DNA of 45,023 bases, taken from an uncultured Eubacteriales bacterium (lineage in GTDB: Bacteria; Bacillota; Clostridia; Oscillospirales; CAG-272). Of the stretch, positions 22,365 to 31,136 are shown piece after piece. A program made the translations under genes and the position numbers. Each line of letters starts with the position of its first letter. Within the stretch, counting starts at the first letter, position 1. The notes beneath the pieces were generated by a model. That model did not search any database. It worked only from the letters and a program-made list of their open reading frames with translations, and was not told the origin of the DNA. The stretch spans positions 1-45,023 of the forward strand of contig CAJUIQ010000013.1 in the NCBI GenBank assembly GCA_910586545.1, in the 5' to 3' direction.

Positions 22365-22841
22365 TCAATGCGAAACCTTTCCAAAACCAGAGACAATATT
22401 TCCTCCATTCAGATAGATTACCCCATACGTCCGCTGCCTTCCACGGCCCACAGAACCGGGATTCAAAAATCGAATCCCCTCCATTGTAAAATCGGCGCAC
22501 AAATGGGTATGTCCAAATAAAACCAAGTCCGCCTTTTTTTGTATAGCCGCCTGACATAATCGTTCCATCCCGCTTTTGACGCCATATTTGTGCCCATGGG
22601 TACAAAATATACGCACGCCGTCCAGTTCCAGTACACATTCCCACACACCGGCGTGTCCGAAGTCGTTGTTGCCCAATACCGCCATATGCATAATATTAGG
22701 AAACTGCCCAAGCAATATTTCTGCGGCCGCTGTGCCGTCTCCTAAATATAGGATGGCATCTGTATCCATCTCGTGGGTATGGATAGCCTTTTCCATCCCT
22801 CGGATTTCTCCGTGCGCATCTGAAAAAACAAGAATTTTCAT
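22365..22841 (-). CDS. YfcE/MJ0936-family metallophosphoesterase
   Basis: The 158-residue protein carries the calcineurin-like motifs in order: SDAHG (D-x-H), YLGDG (GD), GNND, GHTH near 128, preceded by THGH. It should bind two metals and hydrolyse phosphodiesters or monoesters; the physiological substrate is unknown. The start at ATG 22841 has GGAGG 6 nt upstream, and the preceding 17 codons of open frame lack a site. It stands alone, divergent from the 22992 gene and upstream of the flotillin operon promoter. Confidence 0.9.
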   Translation of the reverse strand: MKILVFSDAHGEIRGMEKAIHTHEMDTDAILYLGDGTAAAEILLGQFPNIMHMAVLGNNDFGHAGVWECVLELDGVRIFCTHGHKYGVKSGMERLCQAAIQKKADLVLFGHTHLCADFTMEGIRFLNPGSVGRGRQRTYGVIYLNGGNIVSGFGKVSH

Positions 22842-22869
22842 TTTCATCCTCCAAGTAGATGCTGATTTG

Positions 22870-22898
22870 AACCTAATACGCATGTTCCTCATATACTA
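22870..22898 (+). promoter_or_regulatory. Sigma-K-like promoter
   Basis: AACC (22870-22873), a 16-nt spacer and CATATACTA (22890-22898) match the mother-cell pattern mACm-16-CATAnnnTA. It lies about 90 nt before the start at 22992, on the correct strand. Confidence 0.4.
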
Positions 22899-22991
22899 TA
22901 CCAACGGAACTCCGTAATACATTCTAAAAAAAACGCACAAATCGCGATGGAACTGTATCAAAGCAGTTCGCTTAGAAAGGTAAGGTTTAGT

Positions 22992-23210
22992 ATGAGAATC
23001 GATAAAAAAACCGTTGACAAAATTGCCGGTATGCCCGACGACAGACTTTGGAAAATGATCCTCTCCCTTGGCGCGTCCAAAGGAATTGATCTCTCCAGTA
23101 TAAAAATTTCCTCTGTTGAAATGGATAAAATTCGCACCGCCATGACGCAAATGACAGACGAAGATATTGTCCGGGCTATGGAAATTATAGATGCCTGCAA
23201 AAACCAATAA
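22992..23210 (+). CDS. Small conserved protein of unknown function
   Basis: The 72-residue soluble protein begins MRIDKKTVDKIAGMPDDRLW and contains a helical middle with SLGASKGIDLSS and an acidic C-terminal helix. AAAGGTAAGG lies about 9 nt before ATG 22992, while a frame extending upstream has no site. It is followed 10 nt later by the gene at 23221 with a GGAGG site. I recognise the pair as small Clostridia-type proteins without a known role. The sigma-K-like promoter suggests mother-cell expression; this is inference. Confidence 0.75.
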   Translation: MRIDKKTVDKIAGMPDDRLWKMILSLGASKGIDLSSIKISSVEMDKIRTAMTQMTDEDIVRAMEIIDACKNQ

Positions 23211-23220
23211 GGAGGATACC

Positions 23221-23703
23221 ATGCCGGACAGCGAAGTAAACGGGGATTTTTCCCAGGTGCTGCGGCAACTGATGGATAATCCCGAAATTTCCAACCTGAT
23301 CGCGTCTCTGAAAAGCGACACGGAAAACACACAAAAAATCGATGCGCCTTCTGAAATCTTGGAACAAGCAAATGAACAAGCCGAGGCCGGCACAGAAGAA
23401 ACAGCAACCTCCGTGCAGGTACCGTCTCTTTCCCCGGAAATGCTGGCGAAACTGCCGACCGTGATGTCTATGCTGTCCGGGATGGGGATCGGCGCGCCAA
23501 CTGCCGATCAAAAAGATGGCGACAGCGTACAAAATAAAGAAGAAAACGCCCCTCAAAAAGACGGCTCCGGCGGCGATGCGCATCGAAAAGCGCTGCTGCG
23601 GGCGCTGCGTCCATATTTAAATCCAAAAAGAAGAACGGTTGTAGACAGTATGCTGCAGTTAGGAGATTTGACCAAACTTTTTGGCACAGGACTCAAAAAA
23701 TAA
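23221..23703 (+). CDS. Small conserved protein of unknown function with charged linker
   Basis: The 160-residue protein has a short N-terminal helix region (about 1-40), a low-complexity charged linker, a Met-rich block MLAKLPTVMSMLSGMGIG, and a basic C-terminal segment RKALLRALRPYLNPKRR ending DLTKLFG. No signal peptide is present. GGAGG lies 7 nt before ATG 23221. The C-terminal block recalls small proteins encoded near sporulation loci in Clostridia, but I cannot name the family. Confidence 0.75.
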   Translation: MPDSEVNGDFSQVLRQLMDNPEISNLIASLKSDTENTQKIDAPSEILEQANEQAEAGTEETATSVQVPSLSPEMLAKLPTVMSMLSGMGIGAPTADQKDGDSVQNKEENAPQKDGSGGDAHRKALLRALRPYLNPKRRTVVDSMLQLGDLTKLFGTGLKK

Positions 23704-23705
23704 AA

Positions 23706-23753
23706 GTTTGAAAGCAGCAAAACTGCCTCTTGCAGGACTGCTGTTTTCAAACC
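23706..23753 (+). terminator. Possible weak terminator or hairpin
   Basis: The arms GTTTGAAAGCAGC and GCTGTTTTCAAAC enclose a loop that itself can pair. No T run follows, so termination is doubtful. Confidence 0.3.
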
Positions 23754-23835
23754 CTATTTGTGACTTCTGTAACATGCGCACATAATTTGCGAATAAAAAA
23801 TCAATACAACGACAAAGAAAGGTATGGTCAAAACG

Positions 23836-24417
23836 ATGTATTCCAAAAACAAAAATACAAATACCGGCGGCTATTCCGACCTGACACCGCCGCCGGGATA
23901 CGATGGCAGCCGTCTGTTTACAAGGCGGGAACGCAGCGACGGCAGAGATGAAAACTTTGTAGTGCATACCCGCCCCATATACAGAGGCAGAGATATCAGA
24001 AACAGAGAATCTGAGGCAGACGCCAGTCCGCGCAGATCCAGATATGGCGACGGGGCCAAAGAGGCGCAGGCGCCAGATATAATCTATGATGTGGCGCCTG
24101 TTATGGAGGAGCCTGTGCCCTTTTTTTCCGGGCCTGAAGAATTTTTAGCCGAAGAGGAAGACAGCTTTACACCCTTAGAAGAAGCGTATCCGGAGCAGCA
24201 GCCTGTCCGCGAAACACATACAAAAGCGCAAACAGATCCACAGCCTAAGAGCAAACCGGCAGGATCTGCTCTGCCGGAGCCGCTGGCAGGATTGCTGCAC
24301 GGACTGGAACGAGAAGACCTGCTGTTGATCGGGCTGATCATTTTATTATCCGGAGAACAGAACATGGGAGCGGGTGATATTTTACTGCTGCTTGCGCTTC
24401 TGCTTCTTACAAAATGA
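23836..24417 (+). CDS. Protein of unknown function with hydrophobic C-terminal tail
   Basis: The 193-residue protein has an N-terminal basic and Gly/Arg-rich region, an acidic Pro-rich middle, and a C-terminal Leu/Ile-rich pair of short helices (DLLLIGLIILLSG and DILLLLALLLLTK). The tail could anchor it to a membrane. AAAGG lies about 13 nt before ATG 23836, the spacing used by other genes here; an ATG four codons earlier sits too close. It converges with 24425-25402, with only 7 nt between stops and no visible terminator. Confidence 0.72.
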   Translation: MYSKNKNTNTGGYSDLTPPPGYDGSRLFTRRERSDGRDENFVVHTRPIYRGRDIRNRESEADASPRRSRYGDGAKEAQAPDIIYDVAPVMEEPVPFFSGPEEFLAEEEDSFTPLEEAYPEQQPVRETHTKAQTDPQPKSKPAGSALPEPLAGLLHGLEREDLLLIGLIILLSGEQNMGAGDILLLLALLLLTK

Positions 24418-24424
24418 TCCGCCT

Positions 24425-25402
24425 TTAACCAATTTTCTGGATCCAGTCCGCCGTACGATCAAACAAAGGCTGATAGCCATAAAACTGGTCTCTGCTTTTT
24501 AGGTCAATGTCATCGGGTATATTGGGTGACAGCGTGAGAAGCAATAAAATTTGTCCCGTATCGCGCATTGTGCGCGCCTGCAGCATACCTCCGCAGCAGC
24601 CAGCCACATACTGACACAGCGTCAGCTTTGTGGCACAGCCGGGAATACTGTCGATCAGTCCGTCTAAATCACTGACGCCCACCGGCAGCTTTTCTGTATA
24701 GGTAGTCATACGCAGTTCGGACTCTTCACCATAATTGCACAGTTTCACCTCAATTTTTCGGCTGGTGGTTAGATCATTGAGTACATAAATCATGCACATC
24801 AACATTTTAATGTAATTTCCAATTCCAACAGCGGAGGGAAGACAGGACTTTCCCTCCGCCTCTTTGTTTTGCACAAAGGTAGTCTCGCAGTCCAGAAAGT
24901 CGCATGCAGACATCATGTCGCGCAAAGCTCTTGCCGTGACAGCCTTCAAATCGAACAAACCTTCTTCCTCCGGCTTAGAGAAACGACTGCTGTCAATACC
25001 GGTGATTGCGGACATAAAAGATGAGACTTTCTCCGGTGACTGCCCCCCTACATGCTCTCTGTTTTTATAATACTGGCAAAAAATATCGCATTCTCTTTTA
25101 TTCTGAAACAGATACACTGTGGCAAACCGACGGCCCATAAGTCGTTTAAAAACAGCGGCGGCATGATGAAACCCGTGATATCCCTTCAGAGGAAAAGTCA
25201 GTATCTCTTCAGATGTACAGTCGTAAGCTGCCTCAAAACGCAACGCGTCAAAAGGCGTCATGTGGGAAAATAACGTTTCTCCTTCTGATAAATGCTTCAG
25301 CCGGGAACACGCAGCGGCGTTTCCTTCCGCAACAAATGCGCCGTCTGCACATAATACCATCGGTATATTGGAAAAATACATATCAATTACATCATGCAGC
25401 AT
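24425..25402 (-). CDS. PAS-like protein of unknown function
   Basis: The 325-residue cytoplasmic protein has a region of about 95 residues at the N-terminus that resembles a PAS fold (VLCADGAFVAEGNAAACSRL). A central helical region follows. The C-terminal half with NYIKMLMCMIYVLNDL and ELRMTTYTEK recalls a histidine-kinase-like ATPase fold, without recognisable phospho-acceptor His or N/G boxes. It may be a degenerate sensor. AAGAAGGG lies about 7 nt before ATG 25402. No partner response regulator is nearby. The assignment is a pattern impression. Confidence 0.6.
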   Translation of the reverse strand: MLHDVIDMYFSNIPMVLCADGAFVAEGNAAACSRLKHLSEGETLFSHMTPFDALRFEAAYDCTSEEILTFPLKGYHGFHHAAAVFKRLMGRRFATVYLFQNKRECDIFCQYYKNREHVGGQSPEKVSSFMSAITGIDSSRFSKPEEEGLFDLKAVTARALRDMMSACDFLDCETTFVQNKEAEGKSCLPSAVGIGNYIKMLMCMIYVLNDLTTSRKIEVKLCNYGEESELRMTTYTEKLPVGVSDLDGLIDSIPGCATKLTLCQYVAGCCGGMLQARTMRDTGQILLLLTLSPNIPDDIDLKSRDQFYGYQPLFDRTADWIQKIG

Positions 25403-25473
25403 TGGAGACCCTTCTTTATATATTGTGTTATTTGAAATTGTCTTGCCTTCGTTTGGTTATATGAAGGCGTTTC

Positions 25474-26457
25474 TCATTCCTGTCCTGTGGTATCATCCCC
25501 TGCAGGGGCGGCCGGCGGAGCCGAGATATATAAAAAGCTGTGAATATCCCCTTCCTGCAGCGCCGCCTGTACTGCGGCGCTTTTTTCCGCATCGCTGCCG
25601 TCCAGAACGGCACGAAGCAAATATGCGGTAAAGCTACCCTGCAGCCGCTGTGCCACATCCGCAGCATCTGTGTCATTTGCCGCCGTCAGATCAATCGCAA
25701 GAAATTCTGTTTCAAAAAACAACTTTTCAATATATGGCGCATGTTGGGCCGCCGTATATACAGCCCTGGACAGGCAGATACCAATATCTATCGGAGCCCG
25801 CTCCCGCAAGCTGCGCACATAGGAAAGCATCGCTTCAATACTTCCGTTATCTACCGTTTCACGCGTCTCAAATCCCCGAACAAGCAATTCGTCGAATCCA
25901 ACATTCGCAAGTTCTTCAGCAACGGCGCAGTCTATCTGCATCTGTTCGGGCGCCGCCTCAATCACCGCGCAAGTCCGCAGGCCAAGTTTTTGCGCCCAAG
26001 TGACCGCCCCAGCGAGCATATCCAAAGGAATCAGCGTTTCTTTTCCCGGTAAACGAGCAATCTGCTGGACAGCAGGAGAAGCATAGGTAAGTTGCCCATT
26101 GCTGTCTGTCACCACAAAAGAAATTGCATTGTATCCCGCTGTTTTCAGCGCCTGCACGCGGTTTTGCATTTCAGCCTTATCGGCACAGCCGGCGAGATCC
26201 AAAAAACCGGCAGATACATTTAACAACGCCTCATCGTGAGGCGCCGGAGGTTTTGTGTCCTGTGTATCATTTTCGCCTGTCGTTTCCACGCTGGGTGGTT
26301 CTGAGGTGTCTATCGGCGCGGTATCCAGCCGGCGTTTTAGATAATTCCCCAGCAACAGAGTCAAAACGATGACGATCAGAGCAAAAACCAATACAAAAAT
26401 AAGACGCCTTGGAAATTTGAACTTTTTTGCTTTATAATTCTTCCTGTAGTATTTCAT
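25474..26457 (-). CDS. Membrane-anchored protein, DUF4015-like putative glycoside hydrolase
   Basis: The 327-residue protein has a basic N-terminus, one membrane helix (about 18-41), a Thr/Pro/Asp linker, and an external alpha/beta domain. The segment GYNAISFVVTDSNGQLTYASP resembles the start of DUF4015 TIM-barrel proteins (predicted glycosidases), where an Asp-containing strand is followed by a tyrosine. The catalytic acids cannot be assigned with confidence. GAAAGG lies 7 nt before the ATG. It follows the PrsA-like gene by 18 nt and the two are probably cotranscribed. Confidence 0.6.
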   Translation of the reverse strand: MKYYRKNYKAKKFKFPRRLIFVLVFALIVIVLTLLLGNYLKRRLDTAPIDTSEPPSVETTGENDTQDTKPPAPHDEALLNVSAGFLDLAGCADKAEMQNRVQALKTAGYNAISFVVTDSNGQLTYASPAVQQIARLPGKETLIPLDMLAGAVTWAQKLGLRTCAVIEAAPEQMQIDCAVAEELANVGFDELLVRGFETRETVDNGSIEAMLSYVRSLRERAPIDIGICLSRAVYTAAQHAPYIEKLFFETEFLAIDLTAANDTDAADVAQRLQGSFTAYLLRAVLDGSDAEKSAAVQAALQEGDIHSFLYISAPPAAPAGDDTTGQE

Positions 26458-26475
26458 TGCACATCCTTTCCAGGC

Positions 26476-27534
26476 TTATTTCATATCTTTTATGCTGATA
26501 GAATCGTATAGCTGCGTAGTCTCTACCGCAAGAGCCTCGCCGGTCTCCTCCAGCGCCAGCCCAAATGACGCCTCATAATATCCTTGACAAAGTTCGTCAA
26601 AATGTGTGTCAATATAGTTTTTTTCCTTTTCGCATCGAAGAAACACACTGTAACCCTGATCCGATTCAATTACCGTGCTGACCTCGTCCACCACCAAGCT
26701 AAAAGCAGCTTCTTCATTTACGTCATCCCACATACCCCGGCAAATATAATAGCCGTCTGTATTTCCTGCCATGTGCAGAGACTCGCCGTATTGCTCTACC
26801 AGCCTGTCAAAATCTTCTCCTGTAAGATACCGTTCCCTGGCCCGCTCCGCCAGATGTTTGGCTTCCGCGTTGGTGTGCTGCTCCGGCGGCGTAAAAAAGC
26901 TGCCGTCATCTGCCATAACCGAATGCTCGCCCACCACCAGAATTTGCTTTATACGGATAAAGGCGTCACTGTCAATCAATTTCCGCAGGGCAGTCGGATC
27001 TGTTTCAAAGGCGCCGCCCTGAAGCATTGCGTAATATAGTGTATTACGGCAAATATTCTGTTGCTGCATCAGTCGGTTGATACTGTGATTCGAATATTCC
27101 TCCGCCAGAGATTTCACATATGCGTCCGTATCGTCAAACTGTTCCATTTGCGATTCCACCGCCCGATCCACCTGATCCGTAATATACGCGTCATCTATGT
27201 CGATATCATATTCTTTGCAAAGCGCAAAAACCGCATAAAAATTCCGCAGTGCCTGCAAAACTTCCGCCCGGATTTTTTCTTCCATTTCCACAGCCTGGTC
27301 CGCATCCTCCCACGCGTCAAAGTCCTTTGCAATTTGATCCCTGCAGCTTAGAACAAGTGCGCGATAAAATCCATAAGATACGTCCATCCCCCCCACCGTC
27401 ATGACTGTCTGCTCTTCTTCCTCAGTAGACCGTAGCGGATCTTTGCAGGCGCAAAGCCCAAAGGAAAGAAGAAGTACAAGAAAAAGGGCGACGGCACGCA
27501 ATACGTTTTGGGACATATGATTCCAGATTTTCAT
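26476..27534 (-). CDS. PrsA/SurA-like lipoprotein foldase (peptidyl-prolyl isomerase)
   Basis: The 352-residue lipoprotein has a signal peptide and a lipobox LCAC near residue 30. It is followed by a SurA-type N-terminal helical region (VMTVGGMDVSYGFYRALVLSC) and a parvulin-like segment (about 195-305, with FDRLVEQYGES, GYYICRGM and DEVSTVIESDQGYSVFL). It should assist folding of secreted proteins outside the membrane. The PPIase core is weakly conserved, so catalysis is uncertain. GGAGA lies about 12 nt before the ATG. It heads the minus-strand unit that continues with the DUF4015-like gene. Confidence 0.78.
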   Translation of the reverse strand: MKIWNHMSQNVLRAVALFLVLLLSFGLCACKDPLRSTEEEEQTVMTVGGMDVSYGFYRALVLSCRDQIAKDFDAWEDADQAVEMEEKIRAEVLQALRNFYAVFALCKEYDIDIDDAYITDQVDRAVESQMEQFDDTDAYVKSLAEEYSNHSINRLMQQQNICRNTLYYAMLQGGAFETDPTALRKLIDSDAFIRIKQILVVGEHSVMADDGSFFTPPEQHTNAEAKHLAERARERYLTGEDFDRLVEQYGESLHMAGNTDGYYICRGMWDDVNEEAAFSLVVDEVSTVIESDQGYSVFLRCEKEKNYIDTHFDELCQGYYEASFGLALEETGEALAVETTQLYDSISIKDMK

Positions 27535-27642
27535 GATGATTCTCTATCTCCGTTTTCTATGCAGCATTTTACCGCTTTAATGTACCAAATATATATGAAC
27601 GTCGTTTGAACATAATGCACAATAAGAAAGCTGCCTTACATC

Positions 27643-27671
27643 TTGCATTCCTTTTTTATTTATGATACCAT
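27643..27671 (+). promoter_or_regulatory. Probable promoter of hprK
   Basis: TTGCAT (27643-27648) and TACCAT (27666-27671) with a 17-nt spacer, about 50 nt before hprK. Confidence 0.5.
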
Positions 27672-27722
27672 ATTTGTGTAATCATTTGCAAGTGAAACGT
27701 ACGCAGAAAGGTACAGTTATTT

Positions 27723-28661
27723 ATGAAGAAGTCAGTTGCCCTGCAGGCAATTATCAAAGAATTGCAGCTAAACGTATTTTATACCCCAGGGGACCCGGCG
27801 GATATCCCCATCAGCAGAGTAGAAATCAACCGACCGGCCTTGCCGCTGGTAGGCTTTTATGACTGCTTTGAAGCAGATCGTATTCAGGTAGTCGGCACTA
27901 CGGAATATGCTTATCTGAAAAACCTGAGCGAGGACGAACGTAGAAATCGAATCGACGCGCTCCTGTCCTGCAGCCCGCCGGCAATTGTGTACACACACAA
28001 CAACCCGGTAGACGACATCGTCCTTGAAGCAGCGCAAAAGTATAAGGTGCCCGTCCTTTGGACAGATACCAATACCAGCGAATTTATGGCCGCCCTGATC
28101 GCATATTTAAATGTTCAGCTGGCGCCCACCATTATGCGGCATGGGGTTCTGGTAGAGGTATACGGCGAAGGCATTCTAATCGTAGGTGACTCCGGCGTGG
28201 GCAAAAGTGAAACCGCCATTGAGCTGATCAAACGAGGCCACCGGCTGATTGCAGACGACGCAGTAGAACTGCGCCGGGTATCCGCCAAAGCCATCGTGGG
28301 AACAGCGCCTCCTCTGATCCGCCATTACATAGAGCTGCGGGGCATTGGCATTGTAGATGTGCGCCAATTGTTCGGTATGGGCGCGGTCAAAGAATCGGAA
28401 AAGGTTGACCTGGTGGTAGAATTTGAACCCTGGGAGCAGGGCAAGCTATACGAGCGTCTGGGCATCGATGACACCTTTGTGGATATTATGGGCATCCGGA
28501 TTCCTTCCCTGATCGTTCCGGTCAAGCCGGGACGAAATCTGGCCGTTATTTTGGAAATTGCCGCTATGAACAACCGTCAAAAACGCATGGGGGTTAACAC
28601 AGCGAAAGAATTTGATGAAAAGCTGAAAAGCCAGATGAATTTGGAGCCGGGCGGCAATTAA
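27723..28661 (+). CDS. hprK: HPr kinase/phosphorylase
   Basis: The 312-residue protein has the N-terminal HprK domain (about 1-130) and the kinase domain with P-loop GDSGVGKSETA (about 154-164). The signature RGIGIVDVRQLFG and the C-terminal KPGRN block follow. It phosphorylates and dephosphorylates HPr at Ser46, the key signal for carbon catabolite control in Firmicutes, and works with CcpA. AGAAAGG lies about 10 nt before the ATG. No ptsH is adjacent. A probable terminator overlaps the stop. Confidence 0.95.
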   Translation: MKKSVALQAIIKELQLNVFYTPGDPADIPISRVEINRPALPLVGFYDCFEADRIQVVGTTEYAYLKNLSEDERRNRIDALLSCSPPAIVYTHNNPVDDIVLEAAQKYKVPVLWTDTNTSEFMAALIAYLNVQLAPTIMRHGVLVEVYGEGILIVGDSGVGKSETAIELIKRGHRLIADDAVELRRVSAKAIVGTAPPLIRHYIELRGIGIVDVRQLFGMGAVKESEKVDLVVEFEPWEQGKLYERLGIDDTFVDIMGIRIPSLIVPVKPGRNLAVILEIAAMNNRQKRMGVNTAKEFDEKLKSQMNLEPGGN

Positions 28662-28678
28662 GAAAATCCCGCTCTTTT
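28644..28678 (+). terminator. Probable terminator overlapping the hprK stop
   Basis: GAGC-c-GGG and CCCGCTC form a 7-bp stem with one bulged base and end in TTTTTC. The first arm lies inside the last codons of hprK. Confidence 0.45.
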
Positions 28679-28692
28679 TCGTTCAAAAAGCA

Positions 28693-28724
28693 TTGCATAA
28701 ATTTCATTTTTATGTTATTATAAT
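28693..28724 (+). promoter_or_regulatory. Promoter of the SRP RNA gene
   Basis: The perfect -10 TATAAT (28719-28724) is about 30 nt before the RNA. The nearest -35-like TTGCAT (28693-28698) is 20 nt away, wider than usual. Confidence 0.55.
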
Positions 28725-28753
28725 AGTATCGTCTGCCTATGGCAGAAAATAAA

Positions 28754-29060
28754 TACGAGCCTTAGAGAAAGGCCATACCAGCCGGGGGAGCAGCGGGCCC
28801 TTGTACCTGAAATCCGCTATACGCAGGGGTGGCATCCTGTCCTGAGGGCTGACTTTTTACGGTCTGTATCATACTTTTTCTGTGTTGAGGAACGGGTCCC
28901 GGCGCAATCGGCGGCTGCGAACCATGTCAGGTGGGGAACCAAGCAGCATTAAGCAGTTTACCCGATGTGCCGCCGGGGTGCCTGTTCTGAGCAGTCGGTA
29001 TGACGTCGCGCAGAAGGTCTTTCCAAATTACAGGTGTATGGCCTTTCTCTAAGGCTCGTA
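28754..29060 (+). ncRNA. ffs: Signal recognition particle RNA (large Gram-positive type, Alu plus S domain)
   Basis: The RNA is about 305 nt with complementary 5' and 3' ends forming a long closing helix (CGAGCCTTAGAGAAAGGCCA with its partner near 29039-29058). The conserved domain-IV hairpin reads ATGTCAGGTGGGGAACCA then AAGCAGC, with the GGAA tetraloop that binds Ffh. The 5' Alu-like segment (28777-28850) marks the large Bacillus/Clostridium form. It works with Ffh and FtsY in cotranslational targeting. The position just before dnaX is as in Bacillus. Exact ends are approximate by a few bases. Confidence 0.95.
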
Positions 29061-29154
29061 TTTTCATTCAAAAACAAAATATACCCAAATATTACTATAC
29101 TCCCACTGCCCTCACTTCATAGGAGGGGAATCATTACATCAAGGAGGTTTTTCC

Positions 29155-30726
29155 ATGCATCAGGCTTTATACCGCAAATACCGGCCCCAAACTTTTGACG
29201 ATGTATATGGTCAAGGGCATATTACAGACGTGCTTCGGTATGAAGTGGAGCATGGCAGCGTATCCCACGCGTATCTATTCTGCGGTTCCCGGGGTACAGG
29301 AAAAACCACTTGTGCAAAAATACTGGCCCGGGCTGTGAACTGTGAGAATCCAACCCACGGAAGTCCTTGCGGTCAGTGTGCCGCCTGCCGGGAAATTGCG
29401 GCAGGCACTGCCACAGATGTGATTGAAATGGACGCAGCCTCCAACAACGGCGTGGACGCCATTCGGCAAATTTGTGACGAAGCCACTTATACACCTGCGG
29501 CACTGCAGAAAAAAGTGTACATCATTGATGAAGTACATATGCTTTCCCAAGGGGCGTTCAACGCGCTTCTGAAAACCATTGAAGAACCTCCGGAACATGT
29601 GGTGTTTATTCTGGCAACTACAGAACTGCAAAAGCTGCCGGCCACCATTATCTCCCGGTGCCAACGGTTTGACTTTTATCGAATCGATGTCAAAGTGATT
29701 GCCGAACGATTGCACCATATTGCCCAAAATGAACAGATTGTCTTGTCCGACGACGCGGCAACTTTGCTGGCCAGACAGGCACAGGGCGGTATGCGGGACG
29801 CCATCGGCCTGCTGGAACTGTGCGGCGCTGGAGGCGCAGAAGTAAGCGCGGACCAAGTGCAAAATATTTTAGGCTTGTCCGGATACGATGCAGCTGCAAA
29901 GGCGCTCACTTATGTGGCACAGGAAAATATAAGCGCTCTGTTTGGCATTGTAGCAGAAGTAGTTTCTTCTGCAAAAGATATCTCCGTATACTGGCAGGAG
30001 CTTTTGTCATTTGTTCGGGATATGCTAATCTGCAAATATGCAGAAAATGCGGCAGCTTATCTGGATCTGACCGCCCAGGAGATGGAAACCCTCTCTGCCA
30101 CGGCGGCCCAATTTACCATGCCAAGACTTATCCATATTTGCGGTCTGTTGGATGAAGCTGCTGCCAAAATGGTACGCGTTCCAGCAACCAAACGAATGAC
30201 GGCAGAACTGGCACTTCTCAAAATGTGCCGGCCTCAGTTGGATGTATCCCCTGAAGCATTGGCCGCAAGAGTATCCGCTTTGGAGGATAAGCTTGCACTG
30301 CTGGATATGGGGGCATCTGTAGCTCGTCCACAACAGAATATTCCAAAGGAAGACCCTGTTAGGGAAGAAATACCGACCGATAAGCCCGTCAAAGAAGAAG
30401 CGGCTCACTCTGCGCCTTCCACAAACGAGCCAACATTAGAAAATGTGCGGGATATCAGCGAAGCGCTGTCCCGGTTGGATGATTCGCATAAAAGCCTTGC
30501 CGGTTTTTTGTCACAAGCAGATATTTCCACGTCCGCCGACGGACAAACACTGTATATCGCCGCTGAAGGCTTTGCCGCCGCAATGCTGGGACAGCCCGAC
30601 GCAAAGGAAGCGATTGCGCAAGCTTTTGCCCTGGCAAAAATTACAGACGGTAAGGCCGCGGTAACAGTAAAGACAAAAGCGGCTGCGGCCAAGCATGCAG
30701 CCGATGAAATCGGAAAGCTTCTTTGA
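29155..30726 (+). CDS. dnaX: DNA polymerase III gamma/tau subunit
   Basis: The 523-residue clamp-loader ATPase has Walker A GSRGTGKTT (about 44-52), the zinc-binding Cys cluster between residues about 60 and 80 (CENPTHGSPCGQCAAC), the Walker B segment YIIDEVHML, and the SRC motif. The C-terminal third is Ala/Glu/Pro-rich, the usual tau-type linker and tail. It loads the beta clamp at the replication fork. I see no obvious slippery site for a short gamma form. AAGGAGG lies 8 nt before the ATG. It begins the dnaX-ybaB-recR unit. Confidence 0.97.
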   Translation: MHQALYRKYRPQTFDDVYGQGHITDVLRYEVEHGSVSHAYLFCGSRGTGKTTCAKILARAVNCENPTHGSPCGQCAACREIAAGTATDVIEMDAASNNGVDAIRQICDEATYTPAALQKKVYIIDEVHMLSQGAFNALLKTIEEPPEHVVFILATTELQKLPATIISRCQRFDFYRIDVKVIAERLHHIAQNEQIVLSDDAATLLARQAQGGMRDAIGLLELCGAGGAEVSADQVQNILGLSGYDAAAKALTYVAQENISALFGIVAEVVSSAKDISVYWQELLSFVRDMLICKYAENAAAYLDLTAQEMETLSATAAQFTMPRLIHICGLLDEAAAKMVRVPATKRMTAELALLKMCRPQLDVSPEALAARVSALEDKLALLDMGASVARPQQNIPKEDPVREEIPTDKPVKEEAAHSAPSTNEPTLENVRDISEALSRLDDSHKSLAGFLSQADISTSADGQTLYIAAEGFAAAMLGQPDAKEAIAQAFALAKITDGKAAVTVKTKAAAAKHAADEIGKLL

Positions 30727-30778
30727 TTTCCCTTGAATTTATCATAAACCTAATCCCAAGAAAGGATGATTATAAAGT

Positions 30779-31135
30779 ATGAAAGCAAGACTTCCCCAAG
30801 GACGGGGCGGCGGCATGGGCAATATGCAGGATATGCTGAAGCAGGCCCAGAAAATGCAGGAGGACATGGCCGCACTCCAGGAAGAACTGGACGGAAAGGA
30901 ATACGATATCAGCGCAGGAGGCGGCGCTGTAAAAGTAAAAATCAGCGGCAAGCTGGATGTGCGCAGTATAGAAATCAGTCCGGAAATTGTAGACCCGGAT
31001 GATGTGGAAACCCTACAGGATATTTTGACCGCCGCTATAAACGAAGCGATCAAGACGGTCACCGATACAAACAACGAAGAGATGGGAAAGGTCACAGGAC
31101 CGCTAAGCGGTATGGGACTGCCGGGGATGCTGTAA
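30779..31135 (+). CDS. YbaB/EbfC family nucleoid-associated protein
   Basis: The 118-residue protein has an N-terminal Gly/Met-rich stretch, a long helix (QDMLKQAQKMQEDMAALQEEL), and the signature EYDISAGGGAVKVKISGK followed by the SPEIVDPDD block. It forms dimers that bind DNA. It is encoded between dnaX and recR, the conserved position. AAAGG lies about 12 nt before the ATG and recR starts 1 nt after its stop. Confidence 0.95.
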   Translation: MKARLPQGRGGGMGNMQDMLKQAQKMQEDMAALQEELDGKEYDISAGGGAVKVKISGKLDVRSIEISPEIVDPDDVETLQDILTAAINEAIKTVTDTNNEEMGKVTGPLSGMGLPGML

Positions 31136-31136
31136 T

